The notes: generated from the letters alone by a model not told the origin. A DNA stretch of 64,000 nt from Pectinophora gossypiella (GCF_024362695.1 NC_065417.1:13261001-13325000); one strand, 5' to 3'; positions 10,170 to 22,179 are shown, numbered from the stretch's first letter. Made by a program: numbers and translations.

Positions 10170-11183
10170 ACAAAACGACATAATTATATCGTCAGAATCG
10201 ATAAAATGACCGTGACAAATTTTTATCACGTTGCGCATGTTAACCCTATTGGTCGTAAGTCGTGGTAAGCAAACTCTTAGGACAGACTGGCATTCGAGCA
10301 CGGCTATCTCCTAAACACGTGCCTTAGCGATAGACAGTAATAACTCATATAAATAACCCACTAATTACCCATTATTCTTTCTTTAATAAGCTCGTTCCGT
10401 TCTATTTGCGTACTTCCTTACTAAATGAGTCGAACACTTTCACTTACTTTTACTACTATAACCCTGTCGAGTATAATCTTAGCTTGTTTCAATGGACATT
10501 GAAGGAGAGTTGTGTAATTTTACTTTATCGGGTTATAAGCCTATGGACGGAGGTGTTGTGTAAATGTAATCCTATAAAGAAAGATGGCCGATCGGGTATT
10601 GTTTTTAAATTGTAAAGGTTATATCTTCATTACTTGCAGTTTCTGTAATGCGGAGTACCGAGTTTTATAAGTCAATTATAGTATTATGTTAGGTAATTGT
10701 ATCGAGTATAGCATATATCAGAATTGACTGCGGACATCTTTAACACTATTTAGAAGTCATATATTACTGGGATTTAAACATAGCTGGCGAGTAGTGTGTG
10801 GATGGTATACTTGCATACCCATTCCTCGCTGTACATCTCTGCCTACCCCTTTGGGGATACAGGCGTGATGATATCTATGTAAAAGTCATGCCCTTTAGCC
10901 AAGTGCGGGTCGACAGCTGACACGGTTATCTACGTAATAGTTTGACGTGGTTTTGTTGTGGTTGCCAATCACTGACTCACAGACAACGTTATTTATTATA
11001 CCGCAAAACTAAGTACTACGCTTTTATTTATTTTTCCACGCTATAGTAATTCGATATTTAAAATAAAAGAACATTAGTTTATGGAGATAAAATTATCAAT
11101 AAAACGCTTCTTATTTAAATCTCTAAGAGCGTTATACGTACATCTTTCAATCATTCGTCAATCATAACTTATGATTCAAAGAT
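10170..11183. other. Intergenic DNA with a LINE-tail-like patch
   Basis: CTGCCTACCCCTTTGGGGAT at about 10838-10857, followed by CAGGCGTGATG, looks like a LINE 3' end; a reverse-orientation relative lies at about 60125-60160. No gene is seen. Confidence 0.45.
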
Positions 11184-11446
11184 AAATCGACCTTATTATT
11201 ACTAGACTGTGATCGTTATTTGTAGGGTCATATTATACTGTTTGTCAAAAGATACCACGTGTGCAAACATAATACGGCCCGTTCAAATTATTATCGTAGT
11301 GTAGTAATAATAAGGTCGATTTGTCTAAACTTTGTCAGCACTAATTCTGGCTGTGGTTTATGGTCAATCTTTTGTCAATCTTCTGACAAACAGTATAATA
11401 ATATGATCCTATAAATAACGATCACAATAAAGTAATAAGGACGATT
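11184..11446. mobile_element. Foldback MITE-F with roughly 70-bp inverted ends
   Basis: The left arm (AAATCGACCTTATTATTACT ... GTGATCGTTATTTGTAGG ... ACTGTTTGTCA) is matched in reverse at the right end with mismatches and small gaps. A further partial copy of the end sequence sits in the middle, near 11300-11325. No coding sequence. The superfamily is not assigned. Confidence 0.65.
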
Positions 11447-11562
11447 TTTGTTTGAATAAAAGTCATGATTGCCAAATGATGGTGGATAGATTTAATACCA
11501 CTCTAACTTTTATAGTTTAGAAAATAATTGAAAAGTGTAGTACTTATTTCTGCAGGCTAGTG

Positions 11563-11713
11563 TACGGTCACGAGCATCATATGTATTATACACTTTGGTA
11601 CCATGTCACATTCATTTTTTTGACAAATTGAACTGTAAGTCTCGCTAAATGTCTAATAATAAGTTAGTGTGACAGAGTCCTAAAGTGGGTACATTATATT
11701 GCCCTTGACTGTA
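11563..11713 (-). mobile_element. MITE-A copy
   Basis: Full length, opening with TACGGTCACGAGCATCATAT and closing with the partner arm ending CTTGACTGTA. TA is present at both edges. Confidence 0.75.
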
Positions 11714-12251
11714 CTTCAACATGTATTATGCATGTTTTATGATGTTTTGAAAGGATTTTCACATGCAGTCATTTTTCCGCATGACGCACCAAGCGTTGCT
11801 TTGATACAGCTGTCTTTTGTTTATGTAAATATTAATAGTATTTTTCTACATATTATATAAATTATAAACTTAGTCCAGTTAGATGTCAGAAAGAAAAAGA
11901 AAGAAATGCAGAATCGAAATTAGTCGCAAAAGTCGACTATGGGACTATATCCTTTCCATCATGATGGTCATTACGACGATGGTGGAATTACGTCGTCTGC
12001 CTAGCCCAACGGAAAATAAGCGTTATCTTATGTATGTATGTAATAACATGAAGGACTATCATAGAAGTGATTAGAGCAAGGGTTTGGTATTAATATATTC
12101 TGCAGTAAGAGGCCTGTAAAACTGAAATAGAAATTGTATATAAATAGAGATCTTTATTTTCCTGACACCCTATGACCCATCTTCCTCATGAAATTAAATT
12201 CGTTTGCAGAAAACGTGGTAAAAAGAATAAAAAATAAGGTCATGACCAGTG

Positions 12252-12467
12252 CCGTGTTTATCAAAACTTACAAGCGTTATATTACAAGCAATTTTCGTTT
12301 ATCAAAACTACACATGTAAATTACATGCTACAAATGTCACTGTTTATTTCACAAGTAGGTATATTTTACAATCCCTCTATATTATTTTGATAAACGTAAT
12401 TTACTCGTACTTGTGAGTAACTTGTAGCTTGTGAACGTGTAGAGTTGTAAGTTTGGATAAACAGGGA
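12252..12467. mobile_element. Foldback MITE-G
   Basis: GTGTTTATCAAAACTTACAA at the left is matched in reverse by TTGTAAGTTTGGATAAACAG at the right. Internal sequence also mirrors: CGTTTATCAAAA recurs inverted as TTTTGATAAACG. Roughly 215 bp, non-coding. Confidence 0.6.
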
Positions 12468-12964
12468 CTACGAAGTCTCATTTAGAAAGGCTCATTTTTG
12501 AATTAAGAACTGAATTAAGGAATTTTTAGTGAATTAAATTAAGAACCTATGTCCCAACTCTGCTTTCAAATTTGGAATAGAAAGAAAGATCCACATTCAG
12601 TATCATGTCCCATATTTCACAAGACTGTGGCCCTAAAAGATACGGGTAGACTAGAGGTCAAGCTTACCTTAGCTTAGCAGTGACATTTTGGCAACGAATG
12701 CGACCTACTTTCAAAGATAATATCATTGCAAATATTGCTCAGGGACAGAGGTGCATTCGATCTATTATTTAGTTACACCCAAATGTCACATTGGTTTATA
12801 TGTTTATTGAAGAAAATGGGTTTTTAGGGTTCGGAACCTTAAAAGGAAAAGGGAACCCTTAAAGGATCACTTAGTAGTAATATCTTCTTTTAATAATCTA
12901 ATGTTGTGGATTATTCAATGGGTTAAAATAAAAACGTTCGTCAAAAAACAATTTCTTTGAGTAG

Positions 12965-13436
12965 ATCCGTGGTAGCTTAGTTGGAAGAATGCCTGACTCT
13001 CACTCTTGAGGTCGCATGTTCAAATCCCAGCACAGACCTAAACTAATGATTTCGGAATTTGTTTTTGAATACATGTTTGCGGTGCACGAAAACATCGTGC
13101 GGAAACTCATATTTCCGAGAAATGCGTTTTGAAGTTATGTGAACTTGTATTGGGTTGTTCCAATGCGGGTTGTTTCAAATCCCAGCACAGACCTAAACTA
13201 ATGATTTCGGAATTTGTTTTTGAATACATGTTTGCGGTGCACGAAAACATCGTGAGGAAATCCATATTTCCGAGAAATGCGTTTTGAAGTTATGTGACCT
13301 AAATTGTATTGGGTTGTTCCATCGCGGGTTGCCAGGTCAGACAAGCAGTCGCTTTTGTAAAAAACCGGACCTGTCGAATCTTCGGGTTAAGTTAAGGGGA
13401 TCCGTGAAAAACGGACTAACGCTAGGGAGATGATGA
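12965..13436 (+). mobile_element. SINE-3 copy with an internal tandem duplication
   Basis: The tRNA-like head has a B-box-like GTTCAAATCCC. The body carries GAAAACATCGTG and TTTCCGAGAAATGCGTTTTG, and the tail reads ACGCTAGGGAGATGATGAT. The segment from the B box to GGGTTGTTCCA is present twice in tandem (about 13020-13164 and 13173-13325). Other copies: 45931-46284 (+), 56765-56945 (-), 62142-62320 (+), and small pieces at 50920-51000, 51570-51665, 62445-62510 and 63655-63718. Confidence 0.75.
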
Positions 13437-13437
13437 T

Positions 13438-13851
13438 TTGAATACCAGTAGATACTATCAACTAAGTAGGTATCATAATAGTATAAATACTATATTTTTC
13501 TCCTGTAATCTACTGCAAATTGAAAAATTTTTCTCCAAACGCTTAACAAGAAGTATAAATCTTTTTTACGTTGCAATGTTGGGTTTCCGTTTGAGGTTTC
13601 AATATCGTTGTTTCCTGCCGAATTGCGACCGTGACCCGATTTCCATTGCGGAGAATAGATAATTAATACATGATGATAACGAATTGTAAGTTTAAACATA
13701 ATAGCTTATATACGCACAGTCCTCCCCTCAATCATAGCATAGTACTCAACCACGCTGTGGCACTGCGGGTTAATAGTGTAAGTCATGAGATCGCAAATTA
13801 GTTAATTTATTATTTAGTACATAGATGTACTTAGCAGTAGTGTAGTTTTTT
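13438..13851. other. Unassigned unique-looking DNA
   Basis: Overlapping frames of about 70 residues exist on both strands at 13438-13699, with no recognisable domain, start context or splice context. I do not call a gene. Confidence 0.35.
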
Positions 13852-13960
13852 TTTTGACGTGACTTATTGTAGATTTGCCGCAGATGGCATTAACTACTTG
13901 GCCCGACAAATGGGGAGCGCTGAAGGCTCTCACCCGGTATAATGATGAGTGAATGAGTGA
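13852..13960 (-). mobile_element. L-3 retroposon tail (poly-A ending)
   Basis: On the minus strand this ends TAGTTAATGCCATCTGCGGC ... AAGTCACGTCA followed by A residues. It is the 3' end of a 5'-truncated, poly(A)-tailed retroposon, most likely a LINE. The family is abundant here: 35535-35690, 38700-39103, 39528-39590, 41735-42237, 43990-44100, 44929-45120, 45285-45560, 49225-49298, 57740-57797, 57825-57888, 58258-58335, 60436-60695, 60808-60867 and 63296-63433. Confidence 0.75.
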
Positions 13961-14324
13961 GTCAGTGACCTTTGGCTTTTGTATATGTACATTACATCTA
14001 CACCCTGGGATATCCTTTCATACATCTTTTTGTTTTCACATAACATGTTAGATTTCAAATAGATTACTAATAACATTCGGAACTAGTGAAGTACTTAACC
14101 CAATTAAATAAATTGGTAAACAAATCGATTGACGTAGGCATCTGCGTCGATTCAAGGCACAATCTATTTGAGGGAAATAAGATTTTTTACGCAATAATTT
14201 TTATACATTAACAAGTGGGTAATCTACATTCATATTGTATGTATAAAGGCATAGAAACGAGGTCAAACTGTGAGATGTCGGACATATTACGAGAAATTAT
14301 TATTGCGCGGGCAAATTCGAAGTC

Positions 14325-14632
14325 CCTAGAGTTAATAATTACTATGGCGATAGAACTCTAAAAAAGAGACTTCCCTATTTGCTTAATGGTTTGCCTGAGA
14401 ACATCCGTCTAGAACCAAATAAAAGTAAATATAAAAAATTACTTAAACAACACCTTCTAGACTCGTGTCCTAGCTAACTTATTGTATGTTATTAATTGAC
14501 TATTAGATATAAGTTCATATTATTAGTAGAGACTCTTTTCCTGCAGACAAACTGTTTAAACAGTTTTGCAGGGCATTGATATTTGTATTTTTAGCATTAA
14601 GATTTAATAATAAAATAAATAAAAAAAAAAAA
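14325..14632 (+). mobile_element. LINE 3' fragment (CR1-like C-terminus)
   Basis: The frame ending at about 14477 reads RLPYLLNGLPENIR followed by a Lys/Leu-rich end and DSCPS-stop, resembling the last residues of CR1-group reverse transcriptase proteins. A short 3' UTR and an A-rich end (to about 14632) follow. An in-frame stop just upstream shows it is dead. Confidence 0.55.
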
Positions 14633-15328
14633 ATTATACAATAGGTACTTGGAATGTTTGTTACTTCAAAGAGTTATTCCAAGAGAAATGAATCTCACAA
14701 CATAGTTACACACATAAACGTTCAGTAACCATTGATCTGTTAGTAATCTTCTAACTTCACGACTATATTTCCAATTAGGGTAGTCAGAGGTAGGTACGTC
14801 TATCGCAAGATGAACTGAGTACCCTGAGTATTGTTGGTGGTGCCGACTTCAGAATTCAGATTCTTTCTTGCTTTTTATACACATAATTCAAAGTCGGGTT
14901 ATTTTGTTTTAAATGCCTTTTTTATAGCTTTGCCTTCGCCTCCATTTATTACGAGAGACAATTGGTTACATTGGTCAGTTTCTTTGAATAAAATTTTCAT
15001 CCAAATCTCACCCATCGATCTTCAGATTAGGAGACTAATCCACGAAACTGCTTTAACCTTTGGGTGTGTCCGTGTGTTGAACCCCTTCGGCCGAAGGTGC
15101 GGTCCATGTAATTCATTCCCTGTTGGTTGATTGATGATGATACTTGCAGACCGTATGTATAGATTTTTCTTTATGTTTAGGAATTTATATAAAACGATTT
15201 TTGGACTCAATGATTTACTTAGGAGTTTTGAATTTCGATTGGAAGTAGATATACTTTGATCTATGACTGAAGTATTAAAAAACTTTGTATCCACTACTTC
15301 AAGATTGGTTGTAACTTATTATTCTTAC
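14633..15328. other. Intergenic DNA with a SINE-4 scrap
   Basis: Positions about 14770-14822 (minus) hold the AATTAGGGTAGTCAGAGGTA end of SINE-4. Frames of 90-99 residues at 14831-15294 have no recognisable domain and overlap on opposite strands. Confidence 0.4.
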
Positions 15329-15460
15329 GGCCTCCGTGGTCCAGTGCTTGAGCGGTGTGCTCACGATCCGGAGGTCTTAGTTAGAATCCCGTTGGGGACA
15401 CATCACAAGTCACTTTGTGATCCCTAGTTTGGTTAAGACATAGCAGGCTGAGGTTGCTGT
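15329..15460 (+). mobile_element. SINE-1 head fragment
   Basis: CCTCCGTGGTCCAGTGCTTG through TTTGTGATCCCTAGTTTGG is the tRNA-like head and first body segment of SINE-1. After about 15450 it runs into a different retroposon remnant (about 15460-15680) that ends in GATGATGAAGAAG. Confidence 0.75.
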
Positions 15461-16071
15461 GCGTTCGGACATATTATAAGCACGCTGGAGAAGCAGATCA
15501 TCGTTGGGCAAATGGATGGCAGACGTGCTTGAGGAAGGGCATCTAAGAGGCGGTCTAACACCTGAAGATGGTGGGGGGCAGCATGCAGAGAGCCGTCTAC
15601 GAAGCATATATCCGTACTAAGTGGAAAACCAAAACATATGGTCGCAATCCTCAGCAGTGAGGGAACGATGATGAAGAAGAGCCCCTCACCGATACGAGCT
15701 TGGACTGAGCTTGATTTAAATGCTTATACTATTATATTCCTTAATATAAGTTGAAAAGGAGTACATGCTTACTTATATCTTGCGACGTCATTAGTCTAAC
15801 GCGCGGATAATCCCATCTAGGTACCTTATACGGATTCTCACGATCAAAGAATGAACGATCTATTTTTCTCATGCAGAATGTGTATCCCCATCGGCATATT
15901 TTAGCAATTTGCTTGATAGACATTGAATATCGTCTATCGTTATTTTGTAAACTATGTTTGTCAACAATCTTATGTCGTCCGAATAAACAATTTTTGAATA
16001 TGAATTGAAGAACATGGCTGTGTAGTTAATGACATTAAAATTTGCGGCAAATCTGCGCAATAGATACCCCT

Positions 16072-16164
16072 CCCCTCATTGATATTAACTCAGAATCATG
16101 AGCTGAATCATCCCCCTCAGTATTCGCTACGGTGTCACTAACACCCTGTATAGGGCCTACTCTC
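16072..16164 (+). mobile_element. MITE-C half element
   Basis: Reads GATATTAACTCAGAATCATG ... CCCCCTCAGTATTCG ... GTCACTAACACCCTGTA, one right arm of the hairpin family fully described at 43356-43847. A second half-element lies at 32022-32090. Confidence 0.7.
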
Positions 16165-16165
16165 A

Positions 16166-17892
16166 ATCGACGGAGGGGGGTATGGAGAATACTCCCCCAC
16201 GCTGCTTCACTGCGGTTTGGTGAAGATCAGCATAGTAGAGTATATTCTATACCCCCTATGGTTGATTGAGGGGAGGCCTGTGCCTAGCAGTGGGACGTAT
16301 ATGGATTGTTTATGTTATGTTATCTATCATTATTCCTCCATTGTTCAACAAACTTTGCGTCGTCAAAAAACGGCTTCTTTTTAAGTTTTATGGCATTCGT
16401 CCAGAAATGACATTTTTGCCAGCGTCACGGCTATTATTATATGACAAAATAACGGAATAATTATACTTTACGAAATTATCAAAAAACACTATGGGGTTAG
16501 TTACCATCATCCCCTTTTAACTAGCATATCACTTATACAAGATGACATGAAGAATGAATAAGTATTTATTTTCGTCTGTTCCGGCGTGTTTGCGCAGGCA
16601 AGTAGCGATGGCTTTCATGCCATCATTAGGAAAATAATTGCCTCTTTACTGCACCGGGTCCGGACCAGCTCCAACAGTCTCTTAAACGTGGTGGCGGACA
16701 GAATTAACTGTACCATTGTGAGGCATTGGATTGACATCCATGTCTCACACTAGGTTTTGTCGTGTTAATTTATAAGTATAGGTAAGTCCCTTACTAATTA
16801 TGGATGTGCAAAAGTCCGAAATAGAGTTTTATTTATTTATTTAATATTCGGAACAGGAAGGTACGAAAGAATAGATATCTATATAGTTACTCAGTTTTGC
16901 TTCAAAAAGACTACGAGTAAATTGAAATATTCCGTACAAAGGCCCAATTCGTTGCGGTTTCAACCACGATTGGCTATCAACGACTGTGTTAATTAAAAAC
17001 GCGATGAAACGAAAAAGTGAATCAATTCATTTCACTGTTGCACATCGCTCTAATTTTCACACCGCATAAATTAATTGAATATTAACTATACGATTCATTT
17101 CCATTTAGTATCTGTAGACACGGAATTCTAATTTCAAAAATTATAAAACTTATGCTGACGGAAACGTCAAAACGAAGAGTGTGTACGGAAATACTGTCTT
17201 GTGACGTCATCAATAAAAGCTGTCAAATGTCGCATTATTACTTAATTCATAATACAATTCGGAATTACGTCGAAAAGTAAAATGAGATTGATTTTTGGTG
17301 ATCTTAGACGGGCTTCGATATCCAGATAGCGTTTTTTAATTTTTCATCTTGCGATGGATGTACGATAAGGCGCAAAAGTTCAATTAGTTTCTTGCAAAGT
17401 AATAAATTAACTGGTTGCACTTAAGACCTCCTGGTTACATGTCGTTTATGTAATTAGACCAAAAACACCTACAAAAACATAAGTTTTATAATTATGACAA
17501 CTGAAGGTTCATAATTTCACCACTGTTTACAAATAATTCGCTGGGCTCACTGACTGCACTTTTGCTCTTTGATTGTACGTCTGACTACCCCAATTGGGAT
17601 ATAGTCGTGAGCTTATATTGTTGTTATGTTGTAAATCCCCGGCACAGTTGTCCCATCTGCCGCAAATGACCACATAAAAGTCCTCTGGGAGTTCTCTAAA
17701 GGCGCAATAACGGTTTCAGGTGTAACTTGCGCGACCCTGACAGTATTAAAGCCATTTAAGCTTTAGTTTTGAGTTTGACTGTTCCATAATTGAAAAGAAC
17801 GCTTCTAATAAAAAAAAAAATCGAAACACCTCACTTTATGTGTCTAAGGATTATCAGAAAATTATTTAATATGAGTTGTGTGTAACGGTAGA
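16166..17892. other. Long stretch without a recognised gene
   Basis: Contains only small repeat scraps: a SINE-1b-like tail near 16258-16330 (GGGAGGCCTGTGCCTAGCAG) and the SINE-4 end at about 17565-17640 (TGACTACCCCAATTGGGATA). The rest is AT-rich with no coding signal. Confidence 0.4.
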
Positions 17893-18508
17893 CGGTACGT
17901 AGTCGTTACATGAGTCCCCTGACACCAGGGTTGATGGGGTTGGTAATCCGCCTTACAACCCACACGATAGAAGAAGAATATGAGTTGTAGGATATAAATA
18001 CTTAATATTTTACATTTAATTGGCTATATTATAAGGCTTTCAATTCTTAATGTCAAATTCATACATACATAAAGTCACGCCTTTTTCCAATTAACGTTTT
18101 CCAGGTAAGCAGAGACTGTGGAATGCCATTTGCTTCGATCCTGACATACTTTTCTTGCTTCCTCTACATTAATCCATCCAAATTCAAATTTAACAATTAA
18201 TTAACCTCGTGATTTATTGATCAAAAATTCGGAGGTGTTTCGTTTTTTTTTTAATTGGAAGTTTATTTACGTTGGGAAATATAGCCAATTTCATGTTTAA
18301 GGTTGGCTCCAGCCTTCCTTCAGCCCCAATATAGGGTCATACTCCACCACAACGCTCCACTAACACGCAGTGGTGCATTGTGGTGGATTATGACCCATAC
18401 CCCCTCATTATCATTTATATTACGTTAAAATGCGTTTATCTGACACCAAGTTAAAAAGATTAAAGGATTATATCCAATTCATACTAAACGTCGATCTATG
18501 TGTTTTAT

Positions 18509-18800
18509 GAGCTCGGTGGCGCAGCGGTAAACGCGCTCGGTCTGCGATTGTTGAAGTTAAGCAACTTTCGCAAAGGCCGGTCATAGGATGGGTGACCACA
18601 AGAAAAAAAGTTTTCATCTCGAGCTCCTCCGTGCTTCGGAAGGCACGTTAAGCCGTTGGTCCCGGCTGCATTAGCAGTCGTTAATAACCATCAATCCGCA
18701 CTGGGCCCGCGTGATGGTTTCAGGCCCGATCTCCCTATCCACCCATAGGGAAGGCCCGTGCCCCAGCAGTGGGGACGTTAATGGGCTGGTGATGATGATG
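18509..18800 (+). mobile_element. SINE-2, full-length tRNA/5S-rRNA chimera
   Basis: The most complete SINE-2. A tRNA-like A box (GGTGGCGCAGCGGTAAACGC) is followed by words matching the conserved internal region of 5S rRNA: GAAGTTAAGCAAC at 18553-18565 and GGATGGGTGACC at 18586-18597, in the right order. An A-rich spacer, a core (CCGTGCTTCGGAAGGCACG, then TTAAGCCGTTGGTCCCGGCT) and a 3' domain ending ATGGGCTGGTGATGATGATG follow. The same CCAGCAGTGGGGAC tail occurs at 57331-57637. Confidence 0.88.
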
Positions 18801-19119
18801 TTTTCTATAAGCAGCTGTGGGTTTACATCCAGTTTGACAACAGCTTATCATTTTACTGACAATATCAAAGAAATAGAAACCCAGATAGTAGTCATTTGCA
18901 CCAAGTTTTCACCTAGATAAGATGTAGATATCTTAGGCAAATGGCATGTAATCTAGCTTTCATCACTTTCTAATTGCTTATGACCCGCGCGGCGCCAGAG
19001 AAATAAATAGCTATTCTATGTGTATTACATGAATTCTTCTTCTTCTTCTTCTTTTAATTTAGATTTTCTGGCAGGTATACAACGGTCGGCTGCAGTGCAG
19101 CGGCCGAAGCTACGGTTTA

Positions 19120-19440
19120 GAGGAAGCATGCGAAGTGTGCTAGCGTGGAGTCGGCGTACGAGTTCGTGCCGGTCGCCATCGAAACCGCTGGGCCGTGGGA
19201 CTCCAAAGTTAGGTCCTTCGTCAAGGGGAGAGGGCGTCGGTTGCGGGTTAAGGGAGGCGATTTTCGCTTGGGATGTTTCCTTGCCCAGGGGATCTCATTG
19301 GCGGTGCTACACGGGAATGCTGATAGCATAATGGGAACCTTTGGGCAGGGCGCACTCCGCGGTGCCCTTTTTTGGATGGACGAGGGGCTTACCCCGGATA
19401 TATTAAATATATAATGTGAAAAAAATTATGTAATTTATTA
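19120..19440 (+). pseudogene. Retrotransposon C-terminal remnant
   Basis: An 89-residue frame (19145-19414) contains EFVPVAIETAGPWDSKVRSF and, further on, a Leu/Ala-rich block with AVLHGNADSIMGTF. This layout resembles the end of retroelement-encoded proteins seen as scattered fragments in many animal genomes. It is more GC-rich than its surroundings. It is truncated at the left and preceded by a (TTC)n run at 19034-19052. The clade is not assigned. Confidence 0.45.
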
Positions 19441-20139
19441 TTTTTTAATTTAGATTGACGTAATAAGCAGTGATCTGATACTCAAGCCCTTATTTATGTA
19501 AACTTCATAACATGTCGCAAAATGCTATGAATGCATGAAGCCGCTTCTAGAGAATGCAATCTCGAGTCAAGATCGCGAATTTGAGAGATTAGAAATTTAA
19601 ATCTCGGTATTTTCGAGATCTCGAGTAATTTTCGAAACCTACACCTCAACGAGGTTTGTCTAACGTGATAGGTAGGTAGCCGTATCGCCGTCTATAACGG
19701 TCGAGCCAATTGTATCAGTGAAAACTGCTCTGAAATGGGCTGATGAGTCCAAAACAATTTTATGTAGGTATTTTTAATAAGTCTGCGTTGTTTACCGGTG
19801 CTTTTAACTCGGCCAAGAAGTACCCTGAGGTGACATTTTTTTATCCTAAGCACATAATGTTTCTATACTATGTTCTTGGCACTCTGTTTATATAAGACAA
19901 CGGCTGTATTCTGTTATTCTGTTGCGGGCACGGAACGAATGGCTAATGCCGACATCCGGAACAGATTGCAGACTACTTTAAACGGAATACATGGTTTTAT
20001 AAGACAGGCACGCAAATACAGAGTTTAAAATAAAAATAACACAAAATAGCATCACGCCAATATCCTCTACAGGGTTGTTTGTAAATCTTTAAGTCCCATG
20101 GCGAGCCTATTGCCATTAACCGGGCACAAGTTCTGGAAA

Positions 20140-20345
20140 ACCACGTAATAGCATTTACGAAGAGGAAGACCTAGAAGGACGTACATTGACCAAATTGGAG
20201 ATGTTCTTAGAAAAGGTTCAGTGAGATCTACTCTGAACAGGCGTGCGTGTATGAAACTATTGATGAATGTGGAGGAAGCAAGAGAGAGATCGAAGCAAAT
20301 GGAATTCCATAGTGTCTGCTTACCCCGGTGGGAAATAGGTGTGAG
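20140..20345 (+). pseudogene. L-2 LINE C-terminal remnant
   Basis: Encodes RGRPRRTYIDQIGDVLRK, then a Ser/Arg segment and RRACMKLLMNVEEARE before degenerating. The same protein end is encoded at 59770-60010, and its last codons and 3' UTR (TCTGCTTACCCCGGTGGGAA) also occur at 44328-44392. This is typical of the far C-terminus of insect non-LTR retrotransposon ORF2. Confidence 0.7.
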
Positions 20346-20559
20346 TTTATATATACATATTATGTATATGTCATTGAGCGATTGACGCTAAGCCGTTGGT
20401 CCCGGTTACTACTTACTGTAAGCCTGTAAGCACATAGTCGTTGCATGAGTCATGTCAGGGGGATTTGGCGGCTTAATAATAACCCTGACACCAGGGTGAA
20501 GAGGTTGGCCATCCACCTCTCAACCCATACGTTAGTTGAAGAAGATTGAGCGATATATA

Positions 20560-21287
20560 GCCTGTCTCCAAAGCTGTTAGCAGAAATATTGACTTACAAA
20601 TATATGCTCGGAGTATCATCATATTGCTATACGATGGTTTAAATATCTACTTCATTAGAACTGTTTGCGTACTTTTAAAGGTAAATAGGTATTATTCACT
20701 GGGTACCTACATAATAGCAGAATAACCCTACTTCTGCTGCACAGTTGGTAAAAATAAAGCTAGTTTTTGAATGTTAGGGACGGTTAAATTCTCGTTAGGC
20801 GCAATGCAGTCGTACTTTTGCGCTTTTGCAATTGATTTTTTGCTCAAAATGCACATTTTTGTTACCGTAGAAATAGGTAAGATAATGTAATATGCCACCT
20901 CTTGAAATATACATTATTAAACTAAATAAATATAACATATTACTATAACCTTCTATTTGCAGTCGGGTAATGAATATAAACGAAATGACACGTACATATG
21001 CGTACTTTTACATAAATTGTTACATTGCAAGTAACAGCTTTATTTAATGTTCTTTCTTCACAATATTCTACGAGTTTCCAAGTGACATTAATCATAACTT
21101 TTTTATTAACCCTTTTTGTACCCTTCTCAATGGCAAATACATGATTATGATTATTGTCATTGGTCCAATAATTTAAATTGAATAAGGTAAGTAAGGTAAG
21201 TTTTGGTTGCAAAACAATGCTAAGTCACACGGGAAACACCCCACAGGAGAGAATTCCTTTTGTAGGTACCTAGTATAAAGTACTCGA
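20560..21287. other. No recognised feature
   Basis: An 89-residue minus-strand frame (20943-21212) is free of stops but shows no domain, has AT-driven composition, and has no splice partners that I can see. I do not call it a gene. Confidence 0.35.
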
Positions 21288-21640
21288 GGCCTTTGAAATG
21301 TGGTGTTGGAGGAGGATGGAAAGAATAAGTTGGACAGAAAGGTTCCAAATGTGGAAGTGCTAGTAAGAGTAAGGGAAAAGAGACAAATACTGAGAATTAT
21401 TGAGGACAGAAGAGGCAAGATGATTGGATACCTAATAAGACACGACGAATTTATTAAAAAAAAACATAGAAGGAAAGCTAGAAGGAAAGAGAGGAAGGGG
21501 AAGACCAAGAAGAGCTTACATAAAACAGATTAAAGAAAAGGTTAACGTCGTGTCTTATAGGGAATTCAAGGAATTGGCCTTTGATAGACTGGAATGGAAA
21601 ATGCTACACCGACAAGAGCGTGGCTCTTAAATTAATGATG
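21288..21640 (+). pseudogene. L-1 LINE C-terminal remnant with frameshift
   Basis: Starts FEMWCWRRMERISWTER, shifts frame, and continues through VLVRVREKRQILRIIEDRRG and IRHDEFI to RGRPR before a 3' end that reads ACCGACAAGAGCGTGGCTCT and a GATGATGA tail. It is one of many 5'-truncated copies (33385-33545, 33910-34217, 43856-43903 minus, 45895-45935, 49739-49919 minus, 63757-64000). Confidence 0.75.
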
Positions 21641-21851
21641 ATGAGTATAAAGTAGAAGTTACTACTATGTATATGTATTGTACGTATTTATCTTTCGTGG
21701 GATGTTTCCCATTCGTCCGATCTTTTGATCGGTCAATCGGCCGACTGTTAGATTAGTATGGGGATCGAGAAATACAGTCGAATTATCGGGTGACCGGGAA
21801 ACACACTTTCTCGTATGTTAGATTAAGATGAGGAAACAATGTCTCACATGA

Positions 21852-22175
21852 CCTCCGTGCTCCAGTGGTTGAGCGTTAGGCTCACGATCCGGAGGTCCCG
21901 GGTTCGAATCCCGGTGGGGAAATTTCACAAAAATTACTGTGATCTCTAGTTTGGTTAGGACATTACAGGCTGATTACCTGACTGTCGGAAAGTAAGATGA
22001 TCCGTGCTTCGGAAGGCACATTAAGCCGCTGGTTCCGGTTACTACTTATTAATAAGTCAGTAGTCATTACATGAGTTATGTCAGGGGCCTTTGACGGCTC
22101 AGTAGTAACCCTGACACCAGGGTTGTTGAGGTTGGTACTTCACCCTCACAACCCACACGAGAGACGAACGAAGGA
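21852..22175 (+). mobile_element. SINE-1a copy
   Basis: A nearly full SINE-1a: tRNA-like head with A box (TGGTTGAGCGTTAGG) and B box (GGTTCGAATCC), GATGATCCGTGCTTCGGAAG core, CAGGGGCCTTTGACGGCTCA segment, and a GAGAGACGAACGAAGG variant of the usual tail. No clear target duplication is seen. Confidence 0.85.
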
Positions 22176-22179
22176 AGGA

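Noticed and set aside
9843..10301. Frames of 77-86 residues
   Set aside because: They lie across the SINE-2 copy at 9877-10157 and read its repeat sequence.
14831..15294. Frames of 99 (plus) and 90 (minus) residues
   Set aside because: They overlap on opposite strands, show no domain and lack splice or poly(A) context.
15741..16060. Two overlapping minus-strand frames of 60 and 63 residues as a possible exon pair
   Set aside because: They use different registers without a splice site joining them, and match no family I know.
18553..18600. 5S rRNA gene
   Set aside because: Only two conserved words of 5S rRNA are present, embedded in a repeated SINE with a tRNA-like head.
20943..21212. An 89-residue minus-strand frame
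   Set aside because: No recognisable domain, AT-driven composition, adjacent to LINE debris.
21173..21508. A 111-residue hydrophobic minus-strand frame resembling a membrane protein
   Set aside because: It is the reverse complement of the Lys/Arg/Glu-rich L-1 LINE C-terminus; the hydrophobicity is an artefact of reading the wrong strand.
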